From JAOPZY01 sp036495025 (GTDB taxonomy: Bacteria > Actinomycetota > CADDZG01 > JAHWKV01 > JAOPZY01): a stretch of 6,671 nucleotides of DNA. Of the stretch, positions 1-6,095 are shown in pieces (the first letter of the stretch is position 1; each line of letters opens with the position of its first letter). The notes under the pieces were generated by a model. The model did not search any database and was not told where the DNA came from. It worked only from the letters and a program-made list of their open reading frames with translations. The translations under genes were made by a program, and so were the position numbers. The DNA is taken from NCBI GenBank assembly GCA_036495025.1, contig DASXNO010000035.1:1-6671 (forward strand), written 5' to 3'.

Positions 1-3
1 AGA

Positions 4-21
4 GGCGCCCGCCAGGGCGCC
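4..21. terminator. GC-rich hairpin upstream of livK
   Basis: A perfect 7-bp inverted repeat (GGCGCCC / GGGCGCC) encloses a 4-nt loop GCCA. No T-run follows, so it is not a canonical intrinsic terminator. It could end a transcript from a gene left of the window, or be part of the livK leader or an operator. The repeat is directly visible; the role is a guess because the upstream gene is not in the window. Confidence 0.35.
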
Positions 22-22
22 G

Positions 23-28
23 GATAAT
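23..28 (+). promoter_or_regulatory. Possible -10 element of the livK promoter
   Basis: GATAAT matches the TATAAT consensus at five of six positions and is a small AT-rich island in very GC-rich DNA, 59 nt before the livK ATG. The matching -35 would fall at or before the first bases of the window and cannot be judged. The same seven bases ATAATCC recur upstream of yjbQ. This is a weak call based on one short match. Confidence 0.22.
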
Positions 29-87
29 CCACAACGTTGGAGGCAAGGTTGAGGCCGGAGGCAGCGCAGAGAGAAAGGGAGCAGGAG

Positions 88-1287
88 ATGAGGAATTGGC
101 GGTTCGTCGTCGTTGCCATGCTGGCAACCCTGAGCATTGTCGCCGCCGCCTGCGGCAGATCGACGTCGACCGGCAGTTCGAAACCGGCCTACAAGATCGG
201 CTTCATGGGGGCGCTCACCGGAGCCAACGCGCAGCTCGTGGTCGGATCCGAGAAGGCAGCCAACCTGGCCATCAAGCAGGCCAACGACAAGGGTGACCTG
301 CCCGTGACCCTCAGCCTTGACCCCCAGGACACCCAGGGCAGCCCGCAGGCCGCCGTCCCGCTTGCCAGCAAGCTGGCCGGGGACGCCAACGTCCTCGCCG
401 TTGTCGGGCCCGCATTCTCCGGGGAGTCGCTCTCCGCCAACCCGACCCTGCAACAGGCGAGCATCCCGCAGATCACGCCGTCGGCAACGAACCCGGCGCT
501 CGCGCAGAGCGGTTGGAAGGCGTGGTTCCGGGCGGTCGGCAACGACCTCTCCCAGGGAGGCCCGGCCCCGGACGTGGCGTCGAAGATCATCAAGGGCGCC
601 AAGGTCTACGTCGCCAACGACAACACGGCCTATGGAGCCGGCCTCGCCGGCATCGTGCGAGACGGGCTGAATGCCAGGTATCCGGGCGCGCTGGTCGGCT
701 TCAACTCCGTCGACCCTGGCAAGGACGACTACAGCGACCTTGCGAACAAGATCGTGACCAGCAAGGCCGACGTGTTCTTCTGGGGCGGCTACTCGCCCGA
801 GGCTGCCAAGATCATCACCCAGGCCAGGGCAAAGGGATTCACCGGGACGTTCCTGGGCGCCGACGGCAGCAAGGACTCGACCTTCCTCGCCAATGCCGGG
901 GCCAACGGCGAGGGCGCCTACTTCCTCTGCCCGTGCGCGGATGTGACCACGATCACCGATCCCGTCGACACCAAGTTCGTCTCGGACTACAAGGCCTTCA
1001 CGCACGAGGACCCGATCATCTATTCGGGCGAGGGCTACGACGCGGCCAACCTCATCATCGGGGCCATCCGCAAGGCGGGGAAGCCGGGGTCCGACATCAC
1101 GACGTACCGCAAGACCCTGGCGACCAACATCGCCTCGACGACGGGCTTCGCCGGCACCACGAAGACCTACGCGTTCCAGCCGAACGGCGAGCTCGTCGAC
1201 AGCGCCGTCGTCATCTATCTCTACAAGGTCGTGGGGGGCAAGTTCGTGCTGCAGGGCAGGGTGAAGGACCTGCTGGCCAAGGCGTGA
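88..1287 (+). CDS. livK: Branched-chain amino acid ABC transporter substrate-binding lipoprotein (LivK-like)
   Basis: Extracytoplasmic receptor of a HAAT-family importer; it binds leucine/isoleucine/valine or related solutes and delivers them to LivHM. The 399-aa product opens with a short basic start, a hydrophobic stretch (about 6-21) and a lipobox ending in Cys22, predicting a lipid-anchored protein. After a Ser/Thr/Gly linker comes a type I two-lobed periplasmic-binding fold (about 35-385). It shows IGFMGALTG near 37-45, GPAFSG at 107-112, the SATNP ligand-loop motif at 132-136, and TAYGAG at 180-185. A CPC pair (Cys281, Cys283) lies in the second lobe; I recall this from actinobacterial homologues. 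The ATG at 88 is chosen because AAGGGAG at 75-81 sits 6 nt upstream and the signal peptide begins there. An in-frame TTG at 37 would add 17 charged residues before the signal and has no good ribosome site. First gene of the operon, 40 nt before livH. The exact substrate is uncertain. Confidence 0.93.
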   Translation: MRNWRFVVVAMLATLSIVAAACGRSTSTGSSKPAYKIGFMGALTGANAQLVVGSEKAANLAIKQANDKGDLPVTLSLDPQDTQGSPQAAVPLASKLAGDANVLAVVGPAFSGESLSANPTLQQASIPQITPSATNPALAQSGWKAWFRAVGNDLSQGGPAPDVASKIIKGAKVYVANDNTAYGAGLAGIVRDGLNARYPGALVGFNSVDPGKDDYSDLANKIVTSKADVFFWGGYSPEAAKIITQARAKGFTGTFLGADGSKDSTFLANAGANGEGAYFLCPCADVTTITDPVDTKFVSDYKAFTHEDPIIYSGEGYDAANLIIGAIRKAGKPGSDITTYRKTLATNIASTTGFAGTTKTYAFQPNGELVDSAVVIYLYKVVGGKFVLQGRVKDLLAKA

Positions 1288-1314
1288 GGGGGAGCCGGAC
1301 GAGAGCCACCGGTT

Positions 1315-1321
1315 AGGGAGG
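1315..1321 (+). promoter_or_regulatory. Ribosome binding site deciding the livH start
   Basis: AGGGAGG in the livK-livH gap is a near-perfect anti-16S match. It lies 6 nt before CTG at 1328, the ideal distance. It is 78 nt before the first in-frame ATG (1400), so it cannot serve that codon. Its position is the main evidence that livH starts at a CTG. Confidence 0.7.
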
Positions 1322-1327
1322 CGCGCG

Positions 1328-2263
1328 CTGCCTGACTGCCTCCGAACCGGGTTCTGGCCCCACGTCTTCGACGGGCTGACCCTGGGCTCGATCTACGCCA
1401 TGATCGCGCTCGGCTACACCATGGTGTACGGGGTCCTGCAACTGATCAACTTCGCCCACTCCGAGGTCTTCATGGTGGGGACGTTCGCCGGCCTCTACAC
1501 CCTCAAAGCCATCGCGAACGGCCCCGAGGGCGGTGTGGTGCTCGCCGGGCTCATCGGCACGGCGATGCTCGCCGCCATGGGTGCCTCGGCCCTGACCGCG
1601 CTGGGGCTCGAGCGCATCGCCTACCGGCCGCTGCGCAAACGTGGTGCGCCACGGCTGTCCTACCTGATCTCCGCCATCGGGGCCTCGCTGTTCCTCCAGA
1701 ACCTCTTCTTCGTTGTCGGGCCGGTCGGCGGGCCGGCGCCCAGGCCGTACCCCAACATCATGGTGCGGCGGACCGCTTTCTCCCTGCTGGGCTACAGCGT
1801 GTCCAACCAGCAGTTGCTGATCGTGGCCACGATGATCGCCATGTACCTGGCCCTCGACCGCTTCGTCATGGCGAGCCACACGGGCCGTGGGATCCGCGCG
1901 GTGGCGGAGGACCCCGAGACCGCCGGCATGATGGGCGTGAACATCAACCGGATCGTCGTGGTGACGTTCCTGGTGGGCGGTCTGATGGCGGGAGCGGCCG
2001 GGCTCCTCTACGGGGTCTACTTCGGCCAGGCGCGCTTCGATATCGGCTTCATCCCCGGGATCAAGGCGTTCACCGCCGCGGTGCTGGGCGGGATCGGCAA
2101 CATCCGGGGGGCGCTGCTCGGCGGTCTGCTGCTCGGCCTCATCGAGAGCGTTGGCGTCACCTGCCTGCGCAGTGACTGGCAGGACGTGATCGCGTTCCTG
2201 GTGCTGGTGGCGGTGCTGATGTTCCGGCCGTCGGGCCTCCTCGGCGAGGCGGTGCGCGAGTGA
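1328..2263 (+). CDS. livH: Branched-chain amino acid ABC transporter permease LivH, probable CTG start
   Basis: First integral-membrane subunit of the importer, pairing with LivM to form the translocation path. From CTG 1328 the product is 311 aa, close to E. coli LivH (about 308). Family landmarks: FDGLTLGSIYAMIALGYT at about 14-31 (TM1), then INFAHSE around 40-46. The cytoplasmic EAA-type coupling loop follows near 186-205 (GRGIRAVAEDP), then the conserved FTAAVLGGIGNIRGALLGG segment and a C-terminal MFRPSGLLGE. The first in-frame ATG (1400) would begin inside TM1 and lose the conserved FDGLTLGS block. From the upstream in-frame stop at 1262 to 1400 there is no ATG, GTG or TTG, so CTG behind AGGGAGG is the best start. 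The 3' end overlaps livM by 4 nt. Identity is secure; the start codon is inferred. Confidence 0.93.
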   Translation: MPDCLRTGFWPHVFDGLTLGSIYAMIALGYTMVYGVLQLINFAHSEVFMVGTFAGLYTLKAIANGPEGGVVLAGLIGTAMLAAMGASALTALGLERIAYRPLRKRGAPRLSYLISAIGASLFLQNLFFVVGPVGGPAPRPYPNIMVRRTAFSLLGYSVSNQQLLIVATMIAMYLALDRFVMASHTGRGIRAVAEDPETAGMMGVNINRIVVVTFLVGGLMAGAAGLLYGVYFGQARFDIGFIPGIKAFTAAVLGGIGNIRGALLGGLLLGLIESVGVTCLRSDWQDVIAFLVLVAVLMFRPSGLLGEAVRE

Positions 2264-3339
2264 ACCTCCCCGGCAAGGCCGCGTCGCTGGAGGCGTGGGT
2301 GCGCGAGCGCCGGAGCCGGGCGCTCCTGGTGGGGGTCGCCGCCCTCCTGGTGCTGGTCCTCGTGCCGCTGCGGCTCTCGTCGTACTCCCAGTCGGTGCTC
2401 GTCGACCTCCTGCAGTACGCGCTGCTGGCCCTCGGCCTCAACGTGGTGGTCGGCTTCGCGGGGCTGCTCGATCTCGGCTACGTGGCGTTCTACGCCATCG
2501 GCAACTACGCCTTCGCCATCGTGACGGCGGGCAGGTTTTCGAAGGCCTTGTACTTCGGTGGCGGCCTCCACGTGCCGCCCCCGCCGGTCTGGCACGACTG
2601 GATGTGGCTCCTGCTGATCGTTGGCCTGGTCTCGGCGATGGTGGCGGGCGTGATATTGGGGGCACCGACTCTTCGCCTGCGGGGCGACTACCTCGCCATC
2701 GTCACCCTGGGTTTCGGCGAGATCGTACGCATCGCGGCCCGCAACTTCGACTCGATCACCGTCGGGCCGCGCGGGATCACCTCCATCCCGCATCCGGAGC
2801 TGCACCTGTTCGGCCTGCACTACGCCTTCGGGCTCGACCCTCGTCCGTACTACTTCCTCCTCCTGGTGCTGTGCGCCCTGATGATCGGAGTGATCCTGCG
2901 GTTGAACCGCTCCCGTATCGGGCGGGCCTGGGTGGCGATCCGGGAGGACGAGCTTGCCGCCGCCGCCATGGGGGTGCCGACGGTGAGGATGAAGCTGTGG
3001 GCCTTCGCCATCGGGGCGTCGACGGCGGGTGTGGCGGGGGTGGTGAATGCGAGCCGGGTCAACTTCGTGAGCCCGGACGATTTCACCCTGTTGATCTCGA
3101 TCTTCATCCTGTCGATGGTCGTCCTCGGCGGGATGGGCAACGTCTGGGGCTCGATCGTCGGGGCCGCCGTCATCGTCGTCGTGCCGGAGGTCATCCGCAG
3201 CGTCGTCCCGAGCTTCCAGCAGTACCGCTTCCTCGTCTTCGGGGCGGTGCTGGTCGTCGTCATGATCTTCCGGCCGCAGGGCCTCATCCCGAGCCGCCGG
3301 CGTGCCATGGAGTTGGAGACCGCCGATGGCCCCGCCTGA
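2260..3339 (+). CDS. livM: Branched-chain amino acid ABC transporter permease LivM
   Basis: Second membrane subunit of the importer. The product is 359 aa: a short cytoplasmic N-terminus, then many hydrophobic spans beginning at about 21-37. Family landmarks are GLNVVVGFAGLLDLGYVAF (about 59-77), TLRLRGDYLAIVTLGFGEIV (137-156) and the cytoplasmic coupling loop GRAWVAIREDE at 221-231. The conserved VVLGGMGNVWGS segment follows, and near the end FRPQGLIPSRR. These match E. coli LivM closely, though that protein is longer at its N-terminus. The GTG start overlaps the livH stop as GTGA, with only a weak GAGG upstream, so translation is probably coupled to livH. The 3' end overlaps livG by 14 nt. 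Confidence 0.95.
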   Translation: MNLPGKAASLEAWVRERRSRALLVGVAALLVLVLVPLRLSSYSQSVLVDLLQYALLALGLNVVVGFAGLLDLGYVAFYAIGNYAFAIVTAGRFSKALYFGGGLHVPPPPVWHDWMWLLLIVGLVSAMVAGVILGAPTLRLRGDYLAIVTLGFGEIVRIAARNFDSITVGPRGITSIPHPELHLFGLHYAFGLDPRPYYFLLLVLCALMIGVILRLNRSRIGRAWVAIREDELAAAAMGVPTVRMKLWAFAIGASTAGVAGVVNASRVNFVSPDDFTLLISIFILSMVVLGGMGNVWGSIVGAAVIVVVPEVIRSVVPSFQQYRFLVFGAVLVVVMIFRPQGLIPSRRRAMELETADGPA

Positions 3340-4126
3340 CGCCGCTCGCCCGCTGCTCGAGGTCCGGAGGCTCACGAAGCGATTCGGCGGTCTGCGGGCG
3401 CTGGACGGCGTCGACCTCACGGTTCAGACCGGCCAGATCCATGGCCTCATCGGCCCCAACGGTGCCGGCAAGACCACGTTCTTCAACCTTGTGACGGGGC
3501 TGCTCGTGCCGACCTCGGGCGAGATCCTGCTCGAGGGCACGTCGATCGTCGGCAGGAAGCCCTACCAGGTCACCAGGGCGGGGATCGCTCGCACGTTCCA
3601 GAACATCCGGCTCTTCAAAGCGATGACCGCCCTCGAGAACGTCATGGTGGGCCACGACGCCCGCAACCGGGCTGGCGTGCTGGAGGCCGTACTCCGGACC
3701 GGCCGGTCCCGGCGGGAGGAGAGCGAGACCGGCCGGGCGGCCTTGCGCCTGCTCGGCGCGATGGGCATCGCCGCCCTGGCGAACCAGGTGGCGGGCAACC
3801 TCTCCTACGGCGACCAGCGGCGCGTGGAGATCGCCCGGGCCCTCGGGACCGAGCCGAAGCTCCTCCTGCTCGACGAACCCACGGCGGGGATGAACCCCTC
3901 CGAGAAGCTGGCGATGACGGACCTGATCCGCCAGGTGCGGGACTCGGGCGTGACCGTCCTGCTGATCGAGCACGACATGAAGTTCGTGATGGGTCTGTGC
4001 GAGGTCATCACGGTCCTCGACTTCGGCGTGCGGATCGCGGCCGGCCCCCCTCAGCAGGTCCAGCGAGACCCGAAGGTCATCGAGGCGTACCTCGGCCATG
4101 GCGCCGTCGACGAGCCGGGCCAGTAG
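3326..4126 (+). CDS. livG: Branched-chain amino acid ABC transporter ATP-binding protein LivG
   Basis: One of two cytoplasmic ATPases powering LivHM; 266 aa from ATG 3326. All ABC motifs are present in order: Walker A GPNGAGKTT at 43-51, Q-loop Gln92 in FQNIRLF, signature LSYGDQRR at 159-166 (LSYG rather than LSGG, usual for LivG), Walker B LLLLDEP at 179-185 with catalytic Glu184, and switch His216 in IEHDM. The C-terminus includes the LivG-type extension (PQQVQRDPKVIEAYLG). The ATG at 3326 is preferred over an in-frame GTG at 3302 because GGAG at 3315-3318 sits 7 nt upstream and the LLEV...LTKRFGG start of the family lies just after it. The gene begins inside the livM 3' end, and its stop touches the livF ATG. 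Confidence 0.95.
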   Translation: MAPPDAARPLLEVRRLTKRFGGLRALDGVDLTVQTGQIHGLIGPNGAGKTTFFNLVTGLLVPTSGEILLEGTSIVGRKPYQVTRAGIARTFQNIRLFKAMTALENVMVGHDARNRAGVLEAVLRTGRSRREESETGRAALRLLGAMGIAALANQVAGNLSYGDQRRVEIARALGTEPKLLLLDEPTAGMNPSEKLAMTDLIRQVRDSGVTVLLIEHDMKFVMGLCEVITVLDFGVRIAAGPPQQVQRDPKVIEAYLGHGAVDEPGQ

Positions 4127-4843
4127 ATGACCCCGATCCTCGACGTGCGGGGGCTTCGGGTGCGGTACGGGGCCATCGAGGCGGTGAAGGGCATCTCGCT
4201 CACGGTCGGGCAGGCCGAGATCGTGACGCTCATCGGGGGCAACGGCGCCGGGAAGACGACGACGCTCAAGAGCATCTCCTCCGTCCTGCGCCCCGCCGCC
4301 GGAGAGATCCTCTTCGAGGGGGAACGTACCGACCGCCTGCCGTCGCACGAGGTCGTGCGACGGGGGATCTGCCAGGCCCCCGAGGGCCGCCGGATCTTCC
4401 CCCGGATGTCGGTGAAGGACAACCTGGAGATGGGAGCCTACGCCCGGCGGGACACCGACGGGATCGGCGCGGACTTCGACCGGGTCTTCGCCCTCTTCCC
4501 GGTCCTGCGCCAGCGCCTCCGCCAGCAGGGCGGGACCCTCTCCGGCGGCGAGCAGCAGATGCTGGCCATCGCCCGCGCCCTGATGGCCCGTCCGAAGCTG
4601 CTGCTGCTCGACGAGCCCTCGATGGGCCTGGCGCCGATGATGGTCGACCGGATCTTCGAGGTCGTGCGTGAGATCAACGCGCAGGGGACGCCGATCCTTC
4701 TGGTGGAGCAGAACGCTCAGATGGCCCTCCAGACGGCCCGGCGCGGCTACGTGCTGGAATCGGGCACCGTCGTCCTCGAGGACGAGGCGGCCGCCCTGCT
4801 CGGCAACGACCAGGTCCGGAAGTCCTACCTCGGCACGGATTGA
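4127..4843 (+). CDS. livF: Branched-chain amino acid ABC transporter ATP-binding protein LivF
   Basis: Second ATPase of the importer, forming an asymmetric dimer with LivG. The 238-aa size is usual for LivF. Motifs: Walker A GGNGAGKTT at 37-45, Q-loop Gln83 in CQAPEGRRIFPRMSV (a LivF hallmark), signature LSGGEQQ at 138-144, Walker B LLLLDEP at 158-164 with Glu163. The switch-histidine position reads LVEQN (193-196), as in E. coli LivF, so LivG His216 supplies the only classical switch histidine of the pair. The C-terminus (RGYVLESG, then VRKSYLG) is typical. The ATG directly follows the livG TAG with no gap and only a weak ribosome site, implying re-initiation by ribosomes finishing livG. Last gene of the operon, followed by a hairpin. 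Confidence 0.95.
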   Translation: MTPILDVRGLRVRYGAIEAVKGISLTVGQAEIVTLIGGNGAGKTTTLKSISSVLRPAAGEILFEGERTDRLPSHEVVRRGICQAPEGRRIFPRMSVKDNLEMGAYARRDTDGIGADFDRVFALFPVLRQRLRQQGGTLSGGEQQMLAIARALMARPKLLLLDEPSMGLAPMMVDRIFEVVREINAQGTPILLVEQNAQMALQTARRGYVLESGTVVLEDEAAALLGNDQVRKSYLGTD

Positions 4844-4855
4844 CCGCAAGGGTGG

Positions 4856-4875
4856 GGGGACCTCTGCAGGTCCCC
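4856..4875. terminator. Hairpin between convergent livF and the exported-protein gene
   Basis: A perfect 8-bp stem (GGGGACCT / AGGTCCCC) with loop CTGC sits in the 45-nt gap between the two facing stop codons. No T-run follows on either strand, so it is not a classic intrinsic terminator. Position and symmetry suggest it ends or stabilises both transcripts; U-tract-free hairpins are commonly proposed as terminators in high-GC bacteria. Confidence 0.55.
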
Positions 4876-4888
4876 GAGTCTGCGAGGG

Positions 4889-5476
4889 CTACGGGACGGC
4901 GAGGGTTACGCGGAACAGCACGACGTACTGGGCGCACACATGACCGGGTGGGCAGACCGGGGCGCCGGTCGACTCGATCACGGCCGTGCCGTGGCCGGTG
5001 GTGGTGATCGTCCAGGCCTCGTAGCCGGCGCTGGCCGGGACGGCTTCCGGCGTGAGGGCCACGATCCCCGGGGTGGCCTGGGGGCTGCTCCACCGGAAGC
5101 TCGCGACCAGTCGCAGTTCCGCGACGGATCCGGAGGGCAGGGTGAAGGTCTTGCCCGTGTCCGCCTGGGTGATGACGAATGCCACCCCGGAGGGGGCCGC
5201 GGTCGACACCGGCGGGGAGGTGGGAGTCGCCGGCGGGGTGCTGGGACCGGGCCGGTTGGCCTTCGGAGGTTGTGTGTCGCTCCGGGCAGGCATCGGCGGC
5301 GCGACGGAGGCGACGGTCGTGGGGGTTCCCAACGCCGTCGCGGTCGGGACGACCGTCGCGGTCGCCGACGGCGAGGGACGGGTGGCGCTGCGGCGCTGCG
5401 TGCAGCAGGGGAGGGCCACCAGCGCTGCCAGCAGCGCCGCAGCCAGCGCCCGGCGTCCAACCCGCTCGTGCATCAT
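4889..5476 (-). CDS. Exported protein with Pro/Thr-rich tether and C-terminal domain, function unknown
   Basis: A 195-aa protein I do not recognise by name. The N-terminus is a signal peptide: charged residues 3-9, hydrophobic 10-23, then paired Cys24-Cys25. The pair suggests a lipoprotein, but the residue before either cysteine (Pro23 or Cys24) is not the usual Ala/Gly/Ser, so simple secretion is possible. Residues about 30-96 are a low-complexity Pro/Thr/Ser/Ala tether. The C-terminal domain (about 97-195) has alternating hydrophobic, probably beta, segments: a GKTFTLPSG turn at 108-116, SFRWSSP at 126-132, YEAWTITTTGHGTAVIES at 152-169 and CPPGHVC at 175-181, whose cysteines could form a disulfide. 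The layout resembles small Ig-like or inhibitor-I42-like domains of actinobacterial lipoproteins, but the diagnostic NPTTGY motif is absent. The start is supported by GGAGGT 8 nt upstream of the first of two ATGs. It converges on livF and diverges from yjbQ. Confidence 0.75.
   Translation of the reverse strand: MMHERVGRRALAAALLAALVALPCCTQRRSATRPSPSATATVVPTATALGTPTTVASVAPPMPARSDTQPPKANRPGPSTPPATPTSPPVSTAAPSGVAFVITQADTGKTFTLPSGSVAELRLVASFRWSSPQATPGIVALTPEAVPASAGYEAWTITTTGHGTAVIESTGAPVCPPGHVCAQYVVLFRVTLAVP
5335..5364. repeat. Short in-frame direct repeat in the tether region
   Basis: CCGTCGCGGTCG occurs twice, at 5335-5346 and 5353-5364, 18 nt apart (six codons). It lies in the part of the minus-strand gene coding for the Thr/Ala/Val-rich tether (around residues 38-48). 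Whole-codon spacing suggests local duplication or slippage that keeps the frame, a common way for such tethers to vary in length. Confidence 0.5.
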
Positions 5477-5524
5477 CTGCCGTGACCTCCCTGACCGCCG
5501 TCCCCCACCCAGGTGCCTACCCAC

Positions 5525-5530
5525 CATAAT
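5525..5530 (+). promoter_or_regulatory. Possible -10 element for yjbQ
   Basis: CATAAT matches TATAAT at five of six positions, 57 nt before the yjbQ start. No acceptable -35 is visible 16-18 nt upstream, where the sequence is C-rich. It resembles the GATAAT ahead of livK, and both continue as ATAATCC. Weak evidence. Confidence 0.22.
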
Positions 5531-5544
5531 CCGGGCTGTCACCA

Positions 5545-5560
5545 CGACGACCGCTCGTCG
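5545..5560. promoter_or_regulatory. Small hairpin in the yjbQ leader
   Basis: CGACGA / TCGTCG form a perfect 6-bp inverted repeat around the loop CCGC, 27 nt before the yjbQ ATG and just downstream of the possible -10. It could be a regulator site or a stabilising 5' stem-loop. A stem this short can also arise by chance in GC-rich DNA. Confidence 0.25.
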
Positions 5561-5587
5561 GGGGAAGCTGGGAGGAGGAGTTGGGAG

Positions 5588-6049
5588 ATGAAGTCGCACA
5601 CCGTGTACAAGACCTTCGAGACCGCCCGCCGCCGGGAGATGGTGAGGATCACCCCGGACGTTCAGCGGGCCGTCGACGAGGCGGGCATCCTCGAAGGCAT
5701 GGCGCTGGTCTCTGCCATGCACATCACCGCCGGGGTCTGGGTGAACGACGACGAGCCGGGCCTGCACCACGACGTGCTGGAGTGGCTCGACAAGGTTGCC
5801 CCGCCGAGCTGGCAGCCGCCGGCCAACGAGGTGGCGAAGGGGCTGCTGCCCGACCCGGGCGATTACCGCCACCATGCCGGGGGTGAGGACAACGGCGACG
5901 CGCACCTGAAGAACCTGCTGGTCCACCATCAGGTGATCGTGCCGGTGACGGACGGCCGGCTCGACCTCGGGCCGTGGCAACAGGTGTTCTACTGTGAGTT
6001 CGACGGCCGGCGCCGCAAGCGCCTGATCATCAAGGTGCTCGGCGAGTAG
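5588..6049 (+). CDS. yjbQ: YjbQ-family protein (UPF0047; secondary thiamine-phosphate synthase-like)
   Basis: A 153-aa soluble protein of the widespread YjbQ/UPF0047 family. Members are annotated as secondary thiamine-phosphate synthases because they can weakly stand in for ThiE; the true physiological role is unsettled. Conserved blocks: RRREMVRITPDV (14-25), SAMHITAGVWVNDDE (42-56) with His45, HHDVLEWL (60-67), DYRHH (92-96), NGDAHLKNLL (102-111) and the C-terminal VPVTDGRLDLGPWQQVF (118-134) through EFDGRRRKR. This is the SAMHITA variant, with Ile where other members read HTT. The ATG at 5588 is chosen because GGAGGAG at 5571-5577 lies about 10 nt upstream (with a further GGAG at 5577-5580) and the family's usual N-terminus follows. 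An in-frame GTG at 5513 adds 25 atypical residues behind a C-rich stretch. No thiamine genes are nearby; arsM follows after 46 nt. Confidence 0.93.
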   Translation: MKSHTVYKTFETARRREMVRITPDVQRAVDEAGILEGMALVSAMHITAGVWVNDDEPGLHHDVLEWLDKVAPPSWQPPANEVAKGLLPDPGDYRHHAGGEDNGDAHLKNLLVHHQVIVPVTDGRLDLGPWQQVFYCEFDGRRRKRLIIKVLGE

Positions 6050-6095
6050 CTCCAGGGGGTCGAGCTGCCGCCTCGAGGGAGAGAAGGAGGACTCG

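Larger units (their letters stand above)
5477..5587. promoter_or_regulatory. Divergent intergenic region between the exported-protein gene and yjbQ
   Basis: This 111-nt gap must hold the promoters for both outward-facing genes. It contains the minus-strand ribosome site (GGAGGT, reading from 5490 to 5485), a plus-strand AT-rich CATAAT, a 6-bp hairpin and the purine-rich yjbQ ribosome site. On the minus strand GTGACA, reading from 5541, is followed after 17 nt by TAGGCA, a poor sigma-70-like pair. No operator for a known regulator family was recognised. Confidence 0.5.

Noticed and set aside
20..45. Possible TPP riboswitch, because GGATAAT resembles part of that element
   Set aside because: The other conserved parts (CTGAGA, ACCTGA) are missing, and the downstream gene is a transporter receptor with no thiamine link.
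37..87. TTG at 37 as the livK start
   Set aside because: It would put 17 mostly charged residues in front of the signal peptide and lacks a convincing ribosome site; ATG 88 has both.
1400..2263. ATG at 1400 as the livH start
   Set aside because: It removes the conserved FDGLTLGS segment and half of the first membrane helix; no ribosome site lies at the right distance.
2017..3420. Open frame of 467 codons on the minus strand opposite livH and livM
   Set aside because: Same cause: antisense of conserved permeases, low-complexity His/Arg/Asp-rich translation, no ribosome site or domain.
4127..4843. LivF lacking the switch histidine as a sign of a broken ATPase
   Set aside because: EQN at this position is normal for LivF, including E. 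coli, and all other ATPase motifs are intact.
3284..4849. Open frame of 521 codons on the minus strand opposite livG and livF
   Set aside because: A shadow of strongly conserved ATPase genes. Long antisense frames are expected where third codon positions are nearly all G/C. The protein is rich in Arg/His/Asp/Gly with no motif.
5513..5587. GTG at 5513 as the yjbQ start
   Set aside because: It adds 25 residues not typical of the family behind a C-rich stretch; ATG 5588 has GGAGGAG upstream.
6060..6076. TCGAG/CTCGA inverted repeat between yjbQ and arsM
   Set aside because: Only 5 bp with a 7-nt loop and no T-run; expected by chance and too weak to split the two genes into separate transcripts.
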